Assembly: GCF_009183415.1 (NCBI RefSeq)
Contig: NZ_WEHU01000002.1
Span: 1 to 64,000 of the forward strand
Direction of reading: 5' to 3'
Length of the DNA: 64,000 bases
DNA from: Bacillus sp. B1-b2
Lineage (GTDB): Bacteria > Bacillota > Bacilli > Bacillales > Cytobacillaceae
Translations under genes and position numbers: made by a program
Notes under the pieces: model-generated
What the model saw: the letters and a program-made list of their open reading frames with translations, nothing else
Database searches by the model: none
What the model was told of the DNA's origin: nothing
Part shown: piece after piece, positions 1-10,870 of the stretch
Numbering within the stretch: the first letter of the stretch is position 1
How the letters are laid out: each line of letters starts with the position of its first letter

Positions 1-116
<116 letters not shown>

Positions 117-123
117 ACCAAAA

Positions 124-157
124 AGATCTAAAAGCATAAGCTTTTAGGTCTTTTTTT
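124..157 (+). terminator. rRNA operon terminator
   Basis: A 12-bp stem (124-135 with 140-151, one G-U pair) has an ATAA loop and is followed by a run of T. It lies just after the 5S gene. Confidence 0.9.
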
Positions 158-318
158 GTTTTATTTTTAATAATTCCCCTTTAAAATAGAGCAATGAAAG
201 TATAATAATAAATTTCTATACAGTATATGATAAATTAGAGGATATTAAGGTTTACTACTCTACTTATAGGAAATTATAAATATAGAATCATTTAATATAT
301 ATTGAGGTGGGTCAGTAG

Positions 319-879
319 ATGCTTGAAAATAGTGTTACAATGGTAGTAATAATATTAGTAATAAATATTGTTTATGTTTCCTTTTTTACCATAAGAATGA
401 TTTTGACTTTAAAAGGACAGAGATATTTAGCTGCATTCATTAGTATGATAGAAGTAGTTATATATGTAATAGGTTTAGGATTAGTTCTAGATAATTTAGA
501 TCAAATCCAAAACTTAGTTGCATATGCTGTTGGGTATGGGATTGGTGTCATTGTAGGAATGAAAATTGAAGAAAAACTTGCCCTTGGATATATAACAGTA
601 AATGTCATCTCAAAAGAGTATGATAAGAACCTCCCAAAGGCTCTACGTGAGAAAGGGTATGGGGTGACAAACTGGGAAGCTCATGGATTAGAAGGAAATC
701 GACTTGCGATGCAAATATTGACTCCTAGAAAATATGAGCTAAAACTATATCAGACAATCAAGGAGTTAGATCCCAAGGCATTTATTATTGCTTATGAACC
801 TAAGACAATCTATGGTGGTTTCTGGGTGAAAAGTGTGAAGAAAGGAAAGTTATTTAATGAGCAAGAAAAAGAAGTTTGA
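319..879 (+). CDS. yebE: YebE-like UPF0316/DUF2179 membrane protein
   Basis: Protein of 186 aa with two or three hydrophobic segments in the first 85 residues and a soluble C-terminal half of the DUF2179 type. The family has no established biochemical role. ATG at 319 follows a GAGGTGG ribosome site about 9 bases upstream. It overlaps yebG by 23 bases, and the pair precedes the purine operon exactly as in B. subtilis, which supports the name. They are likely co-transcribed with each other but not with the purine genes, because the purine operon has its own promoter and leader. Function unknown. Confidence 0.85.
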   Translation: MLENSVTMVVIILVINIVYVSFFTIRMILTLKGQRYLAAFISMIEVVIYVIGLGLVLDNLDQIQNLVAYAVGYGIGVIVGMKIEEKLALGYITVNVISKEYDKNLPKALREKGYGVTNWEAHGLEGNRLAMQILTPRKYELKLYQTIKELDPKAFIIAYEPKTIYGGFWVKSVKKGKLFNEQEKEV

Positions 880-1054
880 GGTTCAGACAAATGAAAGCAT
901 ATCAGAATGTTTAGATCGTATAAAGAAGGAAGGCTATATGCCTATAAAAAGAATGGAAAAGCCAATCTTTCAAGAAGTTAAAAATAATGGTCAGCTATCA
1001 TATGAGCCTATTTCTCAACAAATTATATTCGAAGCAATACAAATAGAAGGTTAA
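857..1054 (+). CDS. yebG: YebG-like NETI-motif protein
   Basis: Small soluble protein of 65 aa. It resembles the short YebG proteins named for an N-E-T-I motif; here residues 12-15 read NESI, a conservative variant. The start is preceded by AAAGGAAAG at 841-849 and lies inside the end of yebE, so translation of the two is probably coupled. No enzymatic motif is visible and no function is known. Assignment rests on size, the motif and position between yebE and purE. Confidence 0.8.
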   Translation: MSKKKKFEVQTNESISECLDRIKKEGYMPIKRMEKPIFQEVKNNGQLSYEPISQQIIFEAIQIEG

Positions 1055-1097
1055 ATCACGAACGATTAATAGAAGATAAAGATAAATGTTCGATTTT
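1053..1097 (+). promoter_or_regulatory. PurR box pair upstream of the purine operon
   Basis: Two inverted PurBoxes are visible: ATCACGAACGAT (core CGAAC at 1059-1063) and, inverted, ATGTTCGATTTT (core GTTCG at 1088-1092). They fit the Bacillus PurBox consensus AWWWCCGAACWWT and its head-to-head arrangement. They lie just upstream of the -35 element, where PurR represses the pur operon in B. subtilis when PRPP is low. Recognised by motif only. Confidence 0.8.
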
Positions 1098-1100
1098 AGG

Positions 1101-1130
1101 TTGACAATCCATAAATTTGCTTGTTAAGAT
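1101..1130 (+). promoter_or_regulatory. purE operon promoter (extended -10)
   Basis: Perfect -35 TTGACA at 1101-1106, 18-base spacer, and TGTTAAGAT containing a TG-N extended -10 (TAAGAT at 1125-1130). Transcription would start near 1137, about 40 bases before the riboswitch. Confidence 0.75.
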
Positions 1131-1178
1131 GGTATAGTGATAAATGGTTAAAAAATCTGACAAAAATATAAATAATAA

Positions 1179-1249
1179 CCCTCATATAATAATGGGAATA
1201 TGGCCCATAAGTTTCTACCCGGTAACCGTAAATAACTGGACTATGAGGG
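1179..1249 (+). ncRNA. Purine riboswitch aptamer, guanine type
   Basis: The aptamer matches the Purine (xpt class) riboswitch. P1 is formed by CCCTCAT (1179-1185) with ATGAGGG (1243-1249). The conserved J1/2 ATAATA-like segment, the GTTTCTACC of J2/3 and the two kissing loops are present. The base that sets specificity, at 1241 in GGACTATG, is C, the guanine/hypoxanthine form; adenine riboswitches have T. High guanine should end transcription before purE. Confidence 0.95.
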
Positions 1250-1308
1250 AAAGTGAATGAAAATGAGCTGAAACGAGTAGTAGATTATACTCCATTCAGG
1301 TTTCTTTG

Positions 1309-1367
1309 AGCTCTGGACAGATACTTTCTCTCTTTTGGTGTAGAAGTTTTCTGTCTAGAGCTTTTTT
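1309..1367 (+). terminator. Riboswitch-controlled intrinsic terminator
   Basis: A 12-bp stem (1309-1320 with 1351-1362, one G-U) is followed by TTTTT. It is the expression platform of the guanine riboswitch and ends 23 bases before the purE start codon. Confidence 0.88.
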
Positions 1368-1390
1368 ATTTGGAATTCAGGAGGGGAAAT

Positions 1391-1879
1391 ATGACTGCAT
1401 CCGTTGGCGTTATAATGGGAAGTAAATCTGATTGGGAAACGATGAAACATGCTTGTGCTATTTTAGATCAATTAGAAGTAGATTATGAGAAAAAAGTAGT
1501 TTCGGCTCATCGAACTCCTGATTTGATGTTTGAATATGCAGAGAGTGCTAGAGATAGAGGATTAAAAGTAATTATTGCTGGTGCAGGAGGAGCAGCTCAT
1601 TTACCAGGAATGGTTGCGGCAAAAACGACATTACCTGTTATAGGAGTTCCTGTTCAATCAAAAGCACTAAATGGTTTAGATTCACTACTATCTATCGTGC
1701 AGATGCCTGGTGGTGTACCTGTTGCTACAGTAGCTATTGGAACGGCTGGGGCTAAGAATGCTGGACTATTAGCTGCTCAGATATTAGGAGCTACAGACAA
1801 AGGTTTGGTTGATAGACTAGATACATTTAGAGAAAAAACTAAAAAAGAAGTATTAGAAAGTAGTGATGAGCTTGTCTAA
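1391..1879 (+). CDS. purE: N5-carboxyaminoimidazole ribonucleotide mutase PurE
   Basis: Class I PurE of 162 aa. It moves the carboxyl group of N5-CAIR to carbon 4 to give CAIR in purine synthesis. The MGSKSDW substrate-binding motif lies near the N-terminus, followed by [18 protein letters not shown] and PVIGVP, all typical of the family. The open frame extends to a TTG at 1370, but ATG 1391 has AGGAGGGG at 1379-1386 directly upstream and is preferred. First gene of the operon, under PurR and the guanine riboswitch. It overlaps purK by 14 bases. Confidence 0.97.
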   Translation: MTASVGVIMGSKSDWETMKHACAILDQLEVDYEKKVVSAHRTPDLMFEYAESARDRGLKVIIAGAGGAAHLPGMVAAKTTLPVIGVPVQSKALNGLDSLLSIVQMPGGVPVATVAIGTAGAKNAGLLAAQILGATDKGLVDRLDTFREKTKKEVLESSDELV

Positions 1880-3020
1880 TCAAATGATATTACCTGGTCA
1901 AACAATTGGCATAATTGGTGGAGGACAGTTGGGGCGTATGATGGCCATTGCAGCAAAAGCTCAAGGCTTTAGAATAGCTGTCTTAGATCCAACGGAAGAC
2001 TCTCCATGTGGTCAGGTAGCAGATTACAAGATTGTAGATGCTTATGATAATTTAGCTGCTATTAAAAGGCTTGCTGCCATAAGCGACGTCATTACATATG
2101 AATTTGAAAATATTGATGCTGACTGCCTTGACTGGTTAACTGTTCATGCAAATGTACCTCAGGGGTCAAGTCTTTTAGAAATAACTCAAGATCGTATAAA
2201 AGAGAAACGAGCAATTGAGCAGGCTGGTATAAAGGTAGCTCCTTACGTAGTAGTAGAAAAGATAGAAGATATTCATTCGGGATTAGTGGAATTAGGATAT
2301 CCAACTGTTTTAAAAACTGCTCGGGGAGGTTATGATGGAAAAGGCCAGTATGTAATTAAAGATAGTAGCCAGATTGTAGAAGCCGGAATGCTTTTAGAAA
2401 ATGGAGTTTGTGTTTTAGAAAAATGGATTCCATTTCACAAAGAAATTTCTGTCATTATTACCAGAAATGGAAAAGGCGAAAGTACTGTTTTTCCAGTAAG
2501 TGAAAATATCCATCTTAACAATATACTTCATGAATCTATTGTTCCAGCTCGTATTAGTGACTACGCAAAGGATTTAGCAATGGAAAAAGTAAATAAGCTA
2601 GCAGAACATCTAAATCTAGTAGGAACTTTGGCTGTGGAGATGTTTTTAACAGCAGATGATGATATATACATTAACGAGTTGGCTCCAAGACCACATAATT
2701 CTGGTCATTACACAATAGAGGCATGTGAAACTTCACAATTTGAACAGCATGTTCGCGCTGTTTGTAATTGGCCATTAGCTAGTACTAGGCTATTAAGACC
2801 TGTTGTAATGGTTAATATTCTCGGTCAACATCAAGCAACTATTATAGATAGAATATCAGAACTACAAGATTGGAAAATCCATCTTTATGGGAAACTTGAG
2901 CCTAAAGAAAATAGGAAAATGGGGCATGTAACATTGCTTCGATCTTCTGTAGAGATAGCACTTGATGAAGTGGAGAATTCTAACATTTGGAACTTACAAA
3001 CAGAAAAAATCGGAGGATAA
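1866..3020 (+). CDS. purK: N5-carboxyaminoimidazole ribonucleotide synthase PurK
   Basis: ATP-grasp enzyme of 384 aa that makes N5-CAIR from AIR, bicarbonate and ATP. An N-terminal [12 protein letters not shown] nucleotide-fold motif is followed by the ATP-grasp core with [11 protein letters not shown] and the metal-binding [11 protein letters not shown] segment. A GTG at 1863 immediately precedes ATG 1866 in frame; ATG is preferred but the ribosome site (GAAAG) is weak, which fits coupling to purE, whose stop lies 14 bases inside. It works with PurE and hands on to PurC. Confidence 0.96.
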   Translation: MSLSNQMILPGQTIGIIGGGQLGRMMAIAAKAQGFRIAVLDPTEDSPCGQVADYKIVDAYDNLAAIKRLAAISDVITYEFENIDADCLDWLTVHANVPQGSSLLEITQDRIKEKRAIEQAGIKVAPYVVVEKIEDIHSGLVELGYPTVLKTARGGYDGKGQYVIKDSSQIVEAGMLLENGVCVLEKWIPFHKEISVIITRNGKGESTVFPVSENIHLNNILHESIVPARISDYAKDLAMEKVNKLAEHLNLVGTLAVEMFLTADDDIYINELAPRPHNSGHYTIEACETSQFEQHVRAVCNWPLASTRLLRPVVMVNILGQHQATIIDRISELQDWKIHLYGKLEPKENRKMGHVTLLRSSVEIALDEVENSNIWNLQTEKIGG

Positions 3021-3023
3021 AAA

Positions 3024-4316
3024 ATGATCGATCGTTACACAAGACCAGAAATGGCAAGAATTTGGACAGAAGAAAATCGTTTTCAGGCATGGTTAGAGGT
3101 AGAAATTCTAGCATGTGAGGCATGGGTGAAATTAGGAGATATTCCAGAGGAAGATGTAAAAAAAATACGTGAAAATGCTTCTTTTGATATTGCTCGCATC
3201 CAAGAAATTGAAATGGAAACAAGACATGATGTTGTTGCTTTCACAAGAGCGGTATCTGAATCATTAGGGGAAGAAAGAAAATGGGTTCACTACGGTTTAA
3301 CTTCAACAGACGTTGTGGATACAGCTCTTTCTTACTTGATTAAACAAGCAAATGAGATTCTCTTAAAAGATATAGAGAACTTTATTGAAATACTAAAAAA
3401 TAAAGCAAAAGAACATAAATATACAGTAATGATGGGTCGTACTCATGGAGTTCATGCAGAACCAACTACTTTTGGTTTGAAGCTTGCATTATGGCATGAA
3501 GAAATGAAAAGAAATTTAGACAGATTTAAAGCTGCAGCTGAGGGTATTGAATACGGAAAAATTTCCGGAGCAGTTGGAACTTATGCAAATATTGATCCAT
3601 TTGTAGAACAATATGTGTGTGAAAAATTAGGAATTAAGCCAGCACCAATCTCCACACAAACATTGCAACGTGATCGTCATGCTGATTATATGTCTACCCT
3701 AGCATTAATTGCTACTTCTATAGAAAAATTTGCAACAGAAGTTCGAGGACTTCAAAAAAGTGAAACAAGAGAAGTGGAAGAATTTTTTGCAAAAGGGCAA
3801 AAAGGATCTTCAGCAATGCCACATAAACGTAATCCTATTGGCTCCGAGAATATGACAGGTCTTGCTCGCGTAATTCGTGGTCATATGTTAACAGCATATG
3901 AAAATGTATCACTATGGCATGAAAGAGATATTTCCCATTCATCAGCAGAACGTATTATTCTTCCTGATGCAACTAGCTTATTGAACTATATGTTAAATCG
4001 TTTTGGAAATATCGTGAAAAACTTAACGGTATATCCAGAAAATATGAAACGAAATATGGATCGTACTCTAGGATTAATCTATTCACAAAGAGTATTACTT
4101 GCTCTAATTGACAAAGGTTTAACAAGAGAAGAAGCATATGATACTGTTCAACCACGAGCAATGGAATCTTGGGAAAAACAAGTGCCATTTAGAAGCCTAG
4201 TAGAAAGTGATGAGCTAATCTCTTCCAAACTTTCAAAAGAGGAACTTGATGATTGCTTCGACTATCATTTCCATATTAAACATGTTGATACGATTTTCGA
4301 TCGACTTGGACTTTAA
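3024..4316 (+). CDS. purB: Adenylosuccinate lyase PurB
   Basis: Fumarase/aspartase superfamily enzyme of 430 aa. It acts twice in purine synthesis: cleaving SAICAR to AICAR and adenylosuccinate to AMP, releasing fumarate each time. The signature [11 protein letters not shown] is present near residue 262, along with [10 protein letters not shown] and [10 protein letters not shown] in the expected order. Length is normal. It starts three bases after purK, with GGAGG overlapping the purK stop. The following 164-base gap before purC is the first long gap in the operon and contains a hairpin. Confidence 0.97.
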   Translation: MIDRYTRPEMARIWTEENRFQAWLEVEILACEAWVKLGDIPEEDVKKIRENASFDIARIQEIEMETRHDVVAFTRAVSESLGEERKWVHYGLTSTDVVDTALSYLIKQANEILLKDIENFIEILKNKAKEHKYTVMMGRTHGVHAEPTTFGLKLALWHEEMKRNLDRFKAAAEGIEYGKISGAVGTYANIDPFVEQYVCEKLGIKPAPISTQTLQRDRHADYMSTLALIATSIEKFATEVRGLQKSETREVEEFFAKGQKGSSAMPHKRNPIGSENMTGLARVIRGHMLTAYENVSLWHERDISHSSAERIILPDATSLLNYMLNRFGNIVKNLTVYPENMKRNMDRTLGLIYSQRVLLALIDKGLTREEAYDTVQPRAMESWEKQVPFRSLVESDELISSKLSKEELDDCFDYHFHIKHVDTIFDRLGL

Positions 4317-4352
4317 TTACTAATGATTAAATAAAAAACTGTATTATTTTCC

Positions 4353-4397
4353 GGTTGATTTTCGAAGAAGGGGTTATACCTGAAACGAAAATCAACC
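4353..4397 (+). other. Intercistronic hairpin between purB and purC
   Basis: A perfect 12-bp inverted repeat (4353-4364 GGTTGATTTTCG with 4386-4397) encloses a 21-base loop. No T-run follows, so it is unlikely to be an intrinsic terminator. It may stabilise or mark a processing point in the operon mRNA; this is inference. Confidence 0.6.
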
Positions 4398-4480
4398 AAC
4401 TCATTTAGAAGAAATTATGTTTAACACGTAATACAAATTCGATTTTATCCCTAATTTTTTTGATAAGGAGACTCTTCAAA

Positions 4481-5200
4481 ATGGAAAAGAGAGCTTTATT
4501 GTACGAAGGAAAAGCGAAAAGAGTGTATCAAACATCTGATGAAAATATTGTATGGTTAGAATACAAGGACTCAGCAACTGCCTTTAACGGAGAGAAAAAA
4601 GCAACTATTAATGGTAAAGGCCGCTTAAATAATGAGATTACTAGTTTACTATTTCAAAAGCTAAAAGATTTCGGTATTCCCTCTCACTTTGTAGAGCGAT
4701 TATCTGAAACGGAACAGCTTGTGAAAAAAGTGGATATTATTCCTTTAGAAGTGGTTGTTCGAAATCTTGCAGCAGGCAGTTTTTCAAAAAGATTAGGAAT
4801 AGAAGAAGGACTTCCGTTATCAAAGCCACTAGTCGAGTTTTATTACAAAGATGATTCTCTTGGTGACCCATTGATTACAGAAGACCATATCGAAGAATTA
4901 AAGCTAGCATCTAAAGAAGAAGTCGAGTTTTTAAAGATAAAAGCTCTTGAAGTAGACGAAGTTCTAATCAGATTTTTCTCGGAATTGGGAATTATTTTAG
5001 TAGACTATAAATTAGAATTTGGTATAGATAAGGATGGAAATATTCTGTTAGCGGATGAAATTTCACCAGATACTTGTCGATTATGGGATAGTGAAACAAA
5101 AGAGAAGTTAGATAAAGATGTTTTTCGCCGTAACTTAGGAAACTTAACAGAAGCGTATGAAAATATATTAGCAAGACTAGGGGGAAGTCAACATGTTTAA
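4481..5200 (+). CDS. purC: SAICAR synthetase PurC
   Basis: Phosphoribosylaminoimidazole-succinocarboxamide synthase, 239 aa. It joins CAIR to aspartate using ATP. The N-terminal LYEGKAKRVY motif, the VVVRNLAAGS segment and DEISPDTCRLWD near the C-terminus are all family hallmarks. ATG 4481 is chosen over an upstream in-frame start at 4460, because AAGGAG at 4465-4470 sits ten bases before it and homologs begin at this point. It overlaps purS by eight bases. Confidence 0.96.
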   Translation: MEKRALLYEGKAKRVYQTSDENIVWLEYKDSATAFNGEKKATINGKGRLNNEITSLLFQKLKDFGIPSHFVERLSETEQLVKKVDIIPLEVVVRNLAAGSFSKRLGIEEGLPLSKPLVEFYYKDDSLGDPLITEDHIEELKLASKEEVEFLKIKALEVDEVLIRFFSELGIILVDYKLEFGIDKDGNILLADEISPDTCRLWDSETKEKLDKDVFRRNLGNLTEAYENILARLGGSQHV

Positions 5201-5447
5201 AGTTAAAGTATATATCACATTAAGAGAAAGTGTTCTAGATCCACAAGGAAATGCAGTGAAAGGGTCGCTTCATTCTTTAAATTATAAAGAAGTTGAAGAT
5301 GTTCGTATTGGAAAATATCTAGAGTTAACGATTGATAAATCTGATAGAAGCATAGATGAACTTGTAAAAGAAATGTGTGAGAAACTATTAGCTAACACTG
5401 TAATCGAAGACTACCGCTATGAGGTAGAGGAGGTTGTTGCACAGTGA
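5193..5447 (+). CDS. purS: FGAM synthase subunit PurS
   Basis: Small subunit (84 aa) of the three-part formylglycinamidine ribonucleotide synthase PurSQL found in Gram-positives. PurS dimers bridge PurL and PurQ and help pass ammonia between them. The [15 protein letters not shown] start and the RIGKYLEL segment are typical. It overlaps both neighbours (purC by eight bases, purQ by four), which implies coupled translation of the complex subunits. Confidence 0.95.
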   Translation: MFKVKVYITLRESVLDPQGNAVKGSLHSLNYKEVEDVRIGKYLELTIDKSDRSIDELVKEMCEKLLANTVIEDYRYEVEEVVAQ

Positions 5448-6130
5448 AATTTGCAGTAATTGTCTTTCCTGGATCCAACTGTGATGTTGATATGTTTCAT
5501 GCTGTAAAGGATGAGCTTGGAGAAGAAGTAGAATATGTTTGGCATGATACAGATAGCTTAGAAGGTTACGATGGCATTTTACTTCCTGGTGGTTTCTCTT
5601 ATGGAGATTACCTTCGTACTGGTGCTATTGCTAGATTTAGTAATGTCATGAAAGAAGTTGTTAAAGCAGCAGAAGCAGGAAAGCCTGTACTTGGTGTATG
5701 TAATGGATTTCAAATTTTACTAGAAGCAGGTTTACTTCCTGGTGCTATGAGAAGAAATGAAAGCTTAAAGTTTATCTGTAAGCCTGTTGAATTGAAAGTA
5801 GCCAATAACGAAACTATGTTTTCTTCTGAATATGACATGAACGAGGTTATTACAATTCCAATTGCACATGGTGAAGGTAACTATTATTGTGATGAGGAAA
5901 CTCTTAAACAATTAAAAGAGAACAATCAAATTGTTTTTACTTATAAAGGAACTAATCCGAACGGTAGTTTAGAAGATATTGCAGGAATCACAAATGAAAA
6001 AGGAAATGTTCTTGGAATGATGCCACACCCAGAAAGAGCGGTAGATGAATTACTAGGTGGAGCAGATGGTCTAAAAATATTCAAATCAATTGTTAGTCAA
6101 TGGAGGGAAGCAAATGTCGTTAATGCTTGA
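5444..6130 (+). CDS. purQ: FGAM synthase glutaminase subunit PurQ
   Basis: Class I glutamine amidotransferase, 228 aa, supplying ammonia to PurL. The nucleophile cysteine lies in GVCNGFQ (about residue 86) and the His/Glu partners in [10 protein letters not shown] near the C-terminus. Translation starts at GTG 5444, which overlaps the purS stop codon; GAGGAGG at 5427-5433 is ten bases upstream. It ends 17 bases inside purL. Confidence 0.96.
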   Translation: MKFAVIVFPGSNCDVDMFHAVKDELGEEVEYVWHDTDSLEGYDGILLPGGFSYGDYLRTGAIARFSNVMKEVVKAAEAGKPVLGVCNGFQILLEAGLLPGAMRRNESLKFICKPVELKVANNETMFSSEYDMNEVITIPIAHGEGNYYCDEETLKQLKENNQIVFTYKGTNPNGSLEDIAGITNEKGNVLGMMPHPERAVDELLGGADGLKIFKSIVSQWREANVVNA

Positions 6131-8333
6131 GCCAAGTCCACAGCAAATTAAAGCAGAAGAAATATACAAACAAATGGGTGTAACAGATGAAGAATTTGCG
6201 ATGGTAGAAGGTATTCTTGGTCGCCTTCCAAACTACACAGAGATTGGTTTATTTTCAGTTATGTGGTCTGAACACTGTAGCTATAAAAATTCAAAACCTG
6301 TTCTAAAGAAGTTTCCTACAACTGGTCCACAAGTGTTGCAAGGACCTGGTGAGGGAGCGGGGATTGTTGATATAGGTGATGGTCAGGCAGTTGCTTTTAA
6401 AATAGAGAGTCATAATCACCCTTCCGCTATTGAACCATATCAAGGTGCTGCAACTGGGGTAGGCGGAATTATCCGTGATGTTTTCTCTATGGGTGCTAGA
6501 CCAATTGCTATTCTGAATTCTCTACGTTTTGGTGAATTAGATAATGAACGTACGAAATATCTTTTCAAAGAAGTAGTAGCAGGGATTGCCGGTTATGGAA
6601 ACTGTATTGGGATACCTACAGTTGGTGGCGAAATAGCATTTGATCCTTCTTATGCTGGAAACCCACTTGTGAATGCAATGTGTGTTGGTCTTATTAATCA
6701 TGAAGATATTAAAAAAGGTCAGGCGCATGGTGTTGGGAACACCGTTATGTATGTAGGCGCAAAAACAGGGCGTGATGGTATTCATGGTGCTACCTTTGCT
6801 TCTGAAGAATTAACGGAGAATTCTGATGAGAAACGACCAGCTGTTCAAGTAGGAGATCCATTTATGGAAAAGCTTTTACTAGAAGCTTGTCTAGAGTTAA
6901 TTCAATCAGATGCATTAGTTGGTATTCAAGATATGGGAGCTGCTGGACTAGCAAGCTCTAGTGCGGAAATGGCAAGTAAAGCTGGTTCAGGAATTGAAAT
7001 GAACTTAGATTTAGTTCCACAGCGTGAAACAGGAATGACAGCATATGAAATGATGTTATCAGAATCACAAGAACGTATGTTAATTGTAGTGAAAAAAGGA
7101 AGAGAGCAAGAAATCAAAGATCTTTTCCATAAATATGATTTAGAGGCAGTAGCAATTGGTGTGGTAACAGATGATAAAATGCTTCGTCTTCTTCATAAAG
7201 GAGAGGTAGTAGCAAATGTTCCTGCAGATGCTCTAGCAGAAGATGCACCTGTTTATCATAAACCATCAAGTGAACCTAATTACTATCGTGAGTTCCAAGC
7301 AATGGATTCTACTATTCCTCATGTAGAGAATTATGGAGAGGCACTTACTAATCTATTAAAACAACCTACCATTTCAAGTAAAGAGTGGGTCTATAATCAA
7401 TATGATTATATGGTTCGTACTAGTACAGTAGTTGCGCCAGGCTCTGATGCAGCAGTAGTACGTATCCGTGGAACAAAGAAAGCATTAGCAATGACAACAG
7501 ATTGTAATGCAAGATATTTATACTTAGACCCAGAAATGGGTGGGAAAATTGCTGTGGCAGAAGCAGCTCGTAATGTCATTTGTTCAGGTGGAGAGCCACT
7601 CGCGATTACAGATAACTTAAACTTTGGAAATCCAGAGAAGCCTGAAATTTTTTGGCAAATTGAAAAAGCAGCAGACGGTATTAGTGAGGCTTGCTTAGCA
7701 TTAAATGCGCCAGTAATTGGAGGAAATGTCTCTTTATATAATGAAACAAATGGAACAGCTATTTACCCAACACCTGTAATTGGAATGGTTGGCTTAATTA
7801 AAGATACAAAAGATATTACAACACAAAGCTTTAAGTCTGCTGGGGACCTTATTTATGTATTAGGAGAAACAAAGCAAGAGTTTGGTGGAAGTGAACTTCA
7901 AAAGATGGTCGAAGGATCTATCTCTGGTAAAGCTCCAGAGCTTGATTTAGAAGTAGAAAAAGCTCATCAAGCAGCTGTTTTAGAAGCTATCCGTGCAGGA
8001 GTGGTGGAGTCTGCTCATGATTTAGCAGAAGGCGGATTAGCCGTTGCTGTTGCAGAAAGCTTGTTTAGCTCAAATGGATTAGGAGCAGATGTGAATGTAG
8101 AGATGATTGATGCTACTACAGCGTTATTCAGTGAATCACAATCGCGTTTCTTACTTTCTATTAAATTAGAAAACAAAGCAGCTTTTGAAAGTTTAGTTCC
8201 TGCTACATTAGTTGGAGAAGTAACAGATACAGCACTTCTTACCATTAGCCAAGGGGAAAAAATTCTAGTAAATGAACAGGTTAATTCCCTAGAGGATTCC
8301 TGGAGAGGAGCAATTCCATGCTTGCTGAAATAA
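6114..8333 (+). CDS. purL: FGAM synthase large subunit PurL
   Basis: ATP-dependent synthase of 739 aa (small-PurL type), converting FGAR to FGAM with ammonia from Pur[13 protein letters not shown] near residue 45 and the glycine-rich segments [16 protein letters not shown] and [12 protein letters not shown] mark the two AIRS-like halves. ATG 6114 is used, with GGAGG at 6102-6106; an upstream in-frame start at 6090 would lie inside purQ with no ribosome site. It overlaps purF by 16 bases. Confidence 0.97.
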   Translation: MSLMLEPSPQQIKAEEIYKQMGVTDEEFAMVEGILGRLPNYTEIGLFSVMWSEHCSYKNSKPVLKKFPTTGPQVLQGPGEGAGIVDIGDGQAVAFKIESHNHPSAIEPYQGAATGVGGIIRDVFSMGARPIAILNSLRFGELDNERTKYLFKEVVAGIAGYGNCIGIPTVGGEIAFDPSYAGNPLVNAMCVGLINHEDIKKGQAHGVGNTVMYVGAKTGRDGIHGATFASEELTENSDEKRPAVQVGDPFMEKLLLEACLELIQSDALVGIQDMGAAGLASSSAEMASKAGSGIEMNLDLVPQRETGMTAYEMMLSESQERMLIVVKKGREQEIKDLFHKYDLEAVAIGVVTDDKMLRLLHKGEVVANVPADALAEDAPVYHKPSSEPNYYREFQAMDSTIPHVENYGEALTNLLKQPTISSKEWVYNQYDYMVRTSTVVAPGSDAAVVRIRGTKKALAMTTDCNARYLYLDPEMGGKIAVAEAARNVICSGGEPLAITDNLNFGNPEKPEIFWQIEKAADGISEACLALNAPVIGGNVSLYNETNGTAIYPTPVIGMVGLIKDTKDITTQSFKSAGDLIYVLGETKQEFGGSELQKMVEGSISGKAPELDLEVEKAHQAAVLEAIRAGVVESAHDLAEGGLAVAVAESLFSSNGLGADVNVEMIDATTALFSESQSRFLLSIKLENKAAFESLVPATLVGEVTDTALLTISQGEKILVNEQVNSLEDSWRGAIPCLLK

Positions 8334-9730
8334 GAGGGTTAAATGAAGAATGTGGTATTTTTGGTGTTTGGGGACATGAGGATGCTTCACAACTGACATA
8401 TTACGGACTTCATAGCCTGCAACATCGCGGCCAAGAAGGAACAGGAATTGTTGCAACAGATGGGGAAAAATTAAAAGGAATTAAAGGAGAAGGATTAGTT
8501 TCTGAAATATTTACCCAAGAGGCAATTAAAGAGTTAACAGGAAAAGCTGCAATTGGTCATGTTCGTTATGCGACAGCTGGAGGTGGCGGATATGAAAATG
8601 TTCAGCCACTCCTTTTCCACTTTCAAAGTGGTAGCATGGCACTTGCTCATAATGGGAACTTAGTAAATGCTACAGCATTAAAAAGTCAATTAGAAGCTCA
8701 AGGGAGTATCTTTCAAACAAGCTCTGATACAGAAGTACTTGCACATTTAATTAGACGTGGTGGATTTGCTGCATTTAAAGAGAGAGTGAAGAATGCCTTA
8801 ACGATGATTAAAGGAGCATATGCTTTTCTGATTTTAACAGAAACAGAATTAATGGTTGCATTAGATCCGAATGGAATGCGCCCATTATCTTTAGGTAAAA
8901 TTGGAGAAGGTTATGTAGTAGCTTCAGAGACTTGTGCATTTGATGTGGTTGGAGCTGAATTTATTCGAGATATTCTTCCTGGTGAGCTATTAGTTATTGA
9001 TGATAACGGCTTTCGTTCAGAGATGTTCTCCGTTGCATCCAATATTGCCATGTGTACAATGGAATATGTTTATTTTTCTAGACCTGATAGCAATATTAAT
9101 GGAATCAATGTGCATACAGCTAGAAAAAATCTTGGGAAAAGACTGGCGGTTGAAGCTCCAATTGAAGCGGATGTAGTTACAGGAGTTCCTGATTCTAGTA
9201 TCTCAGCAGCAATTGGCTATGCAGAAGCAACAGGTATTCCCTATGAACTAGGCTTAATTAAGAATCGCTATGTTGGTCGTACCTTTATTCAGCCATCTCA
9301 ATCTCTTCGTGAACAAGGGGTTAAGATGAAGTTATCTGCTGTTCGTGGAGTAGTAGAGGGGAAAAGAGTCATCATGGTAGATGATTCCATTGTACGAGGT
9401 ACGACAAGTAAGCGAATAGTTAATATGCTAAGAGAAGCTGGAGCGACAGAAGTACATGTGTTAATCAGCTCACCACCAATTAAAAACCCATGTTTCTATG
9501 GTATTGATACATCTACAAAAGAAGAGTTAATTGCTTCTAAGTACTCAGTAGAGGAATTACGAGAAATTATTGGCGCAGATTCCCTGATTTTCTTAAGTAC
9601 AGAGGGAATGATTGATGCAATCGGTCGTACAGATGATGGTGAAACAAGAGGTCATTGTTTAGCTTGTTTTACAGGAAAATACCCAACAGAAATATATCCA
9701 GAAGCGATACAATCGTATGAAAAAGTATAA
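8318..9730 (+). CDS. purF: Amidophosphoribosyltransferase PurF
   Basis: Committing enzyme of purine synthesis, making phosphoribosylamine from PRPP and glutamine (470 aa). The first 11 residues form a propeptide; Cys12 in NEECGIFG becomes the N-terminal nucleophile after cleavage. The PRPP-binding [13 protein letters not shown] motif lies near residue 350. C-terminal cysteines in RGHCLACF match the oxygen-sensitive [4Fe-4S] type known from B. subtilis. The start has GAGAGGAG just upstream, inside the end of purL. Confidence 0.97.
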   Translation: MLAEIRGLNEECGIFGVWGHEDASQLTYYGLHSLQHRGQEGTGIVATDGEKLKGIKGEGLVSEIFTQEAIKELTGKAAIGHVRYATAGGGGYENVQPLLFHFQSGSMALAHNGNLVNATALKSQLEAQGSIFQTSSDTEVLAHLIRRGGFAAFKERVKNALTMIKGAYAFLILTETELMVALDPNGMRPLSLGKIGEGYVVASETCAFDVVGAEFIRDILPGELLVIDDNGFRSEMFSVASNIAMCTMEYVYFSRPDSNINGINVHTARKNLGKRLAVEAPIEADVVTGVPDSSISAAIGYAEATGIPYELGLIKNRYVGRTFIQPSQSLREQGVKMKLSAVRGVVEGKRVIMVDDSIVRGTTSKRIVNMLREAGATEVHVLISSPPIKNPCFYGIDTSTKEELIASKYSVEELREIIGADSLIFLSTEGMIDAIGRTDDGETRGHCLACFTGKYPTEIYPEAIQSYEKV

Positions 9731-9742
9731 AAAATTTATGGA

Positions 9743-9774
9743 GGAAAAGCGACATATCTACATGTCGCTTTTCC
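9743..9774 (+). other. Intercistronic hairpin between purF and purM
   Basis: A perfect 13-bp stem (9743-9755 GGAAAAGCGACAT with 9762-9774) has a six-base loop. No T-run follows, so it is probably a stability or processing element rather than a full terminator. It is the second such hairpin in this operon. Confidence 0.6.
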
Positions 9775-9822
9775 ATTGAGGATAATAAAACAGACTTTTC
9801 TGATAATGTAAGGAGGAGCAAA

Positions 9823-10854
9823 ATGGCTGAAGCGTATAAGCAAGCAGGAGTTAATATTGAAGCTGGATATGAAGCTGTTACAAGAATGAAAAAGCATGTG
9901 AATAAAACAATTCGTCCTGGAGTAATGGGAGGATTAGGTGGTTTTGGCGGCATGTTTGATCTATCGGTATTAAACTTGAAAAACCCTGTCCTTGTATCTG
10001 GAACAGATGGAGTAGGAACCAAGTTAATGCTTGCATTTATGCTAGACAAACATGACACCATTGGTATAGATGCTGTAGCGATGTGCGTAAATGATATTGT
10101 TGTACAGGGAGCAGAGCCAATTTATTTTCTTGATTACATTGCTTGTGGTAAAGCAGTTCCTACGAAAATTGAAGCCATTGTAAAAGGAATAGCAGATGGC
10201 TGTGAACAAGCAGGCTGTGCACTAGTAGGTGGTGAAACAGCTGAAATGCCAGGCATGTATAAGGAAGAAGAATATGACCTAGCTGGTTTTGCAGTTGGAG
10301 CTTGTGAAAAAGAGCAAATCATTACAGGTGAAAAAATTACGGCGGGAGACGTTTTAATTGGATTAGCTTCTAATGGAATTCATAGTAATGGTTACTCTCT
10401 TGTTCGTAAGTTATTCTTTGAAAAGGCAGATATGTCTCTAACAGATTATGTGGAAGAGTTTGGATCTACATTGGGGGATGAATTAATAAAACCTACAAGA
10501 ATTTATGTGAAATCAATTCTTGCAGCCTTGAGAAAATTTGAGATTAAGGGTCTTGCTCATATTACAGGTGGCGGTTTTATAGAAAACATTCCAAGAATGC
10601 TACCAGAGGGATTAGGCATGGAGCTTCATGAAGCAAATTGGGAAGTACCAGCTGTTTTCCGTAAGATGGAGGAAATTGGTGAACTAGATAGAAAAGAAAT
10701 GTACAATATTTTTAATATGGGTACTGGAATGGTATTAGCAGTAGATAAAGCATTAGAAGAGCAAGTGCTTAGCTTTCTTCATGCCCTTGGTGAAAAAGCT
10801 TATACAATAGGTAATGTAACGAATGACGGAGAATACAAAATACTCCTAAAATAA
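9823..10854 (+). CDS. purM: AIR synthetase PurM
   Basis: Phosphoribosylformylglycinamidine cyclo-ligase, 343 aa, closing the imidazole ring to form AIR with ATP. The glycine-rich [12 protein letters not shown], the [12 protein letters not shown]-binding motif, [12 protein letters not shown] and HITGGGF are all visible in order. AGGAGG lies about eight bases before ATG 9823. The 92-base gap after purF holds a hairpin; after purM the genes are tightly packed again. Confidence 0.97.
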   Translation: MAEAYKQAGVNIEAGYEAVTRMKKHVNKTIRPGVMGGLGGFGGMFDLSVLNLKNPVLVSGTDGVGTKLMLAFMLDKHDTIGIDAVAMCVNDIVVQGAEPIYFLDYIACGKAVPTKIEAIVKGIADGCEQAGCALVGGETAEMPGMYKEEEYDLAGFAVGACEKEQIITGEKITAGDVLIGLASNGIHSNGYSLVRKLFFEKADMSLTDYVEEFGSTLGDELIKPTRIYVKSILAALRKFEIKGLAHITGGGFIENIPRMLPEGLGMELHEANWEVPAVFRKMEEIGELDRKEMYNIFNMGTGMVLAVDKALEEQVLSFLHALGEKAYTIGNVTNDGEYKILLK

Positions 10855-10870
10855 GCTTGGAGGAACTTAG

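Noticed and set aside
2092-2304. Minus-strand frames inside the pur genes and other large genes
   Set aside because: Shadows of the real coding frames: no ribosome sites and implausible residue composition.
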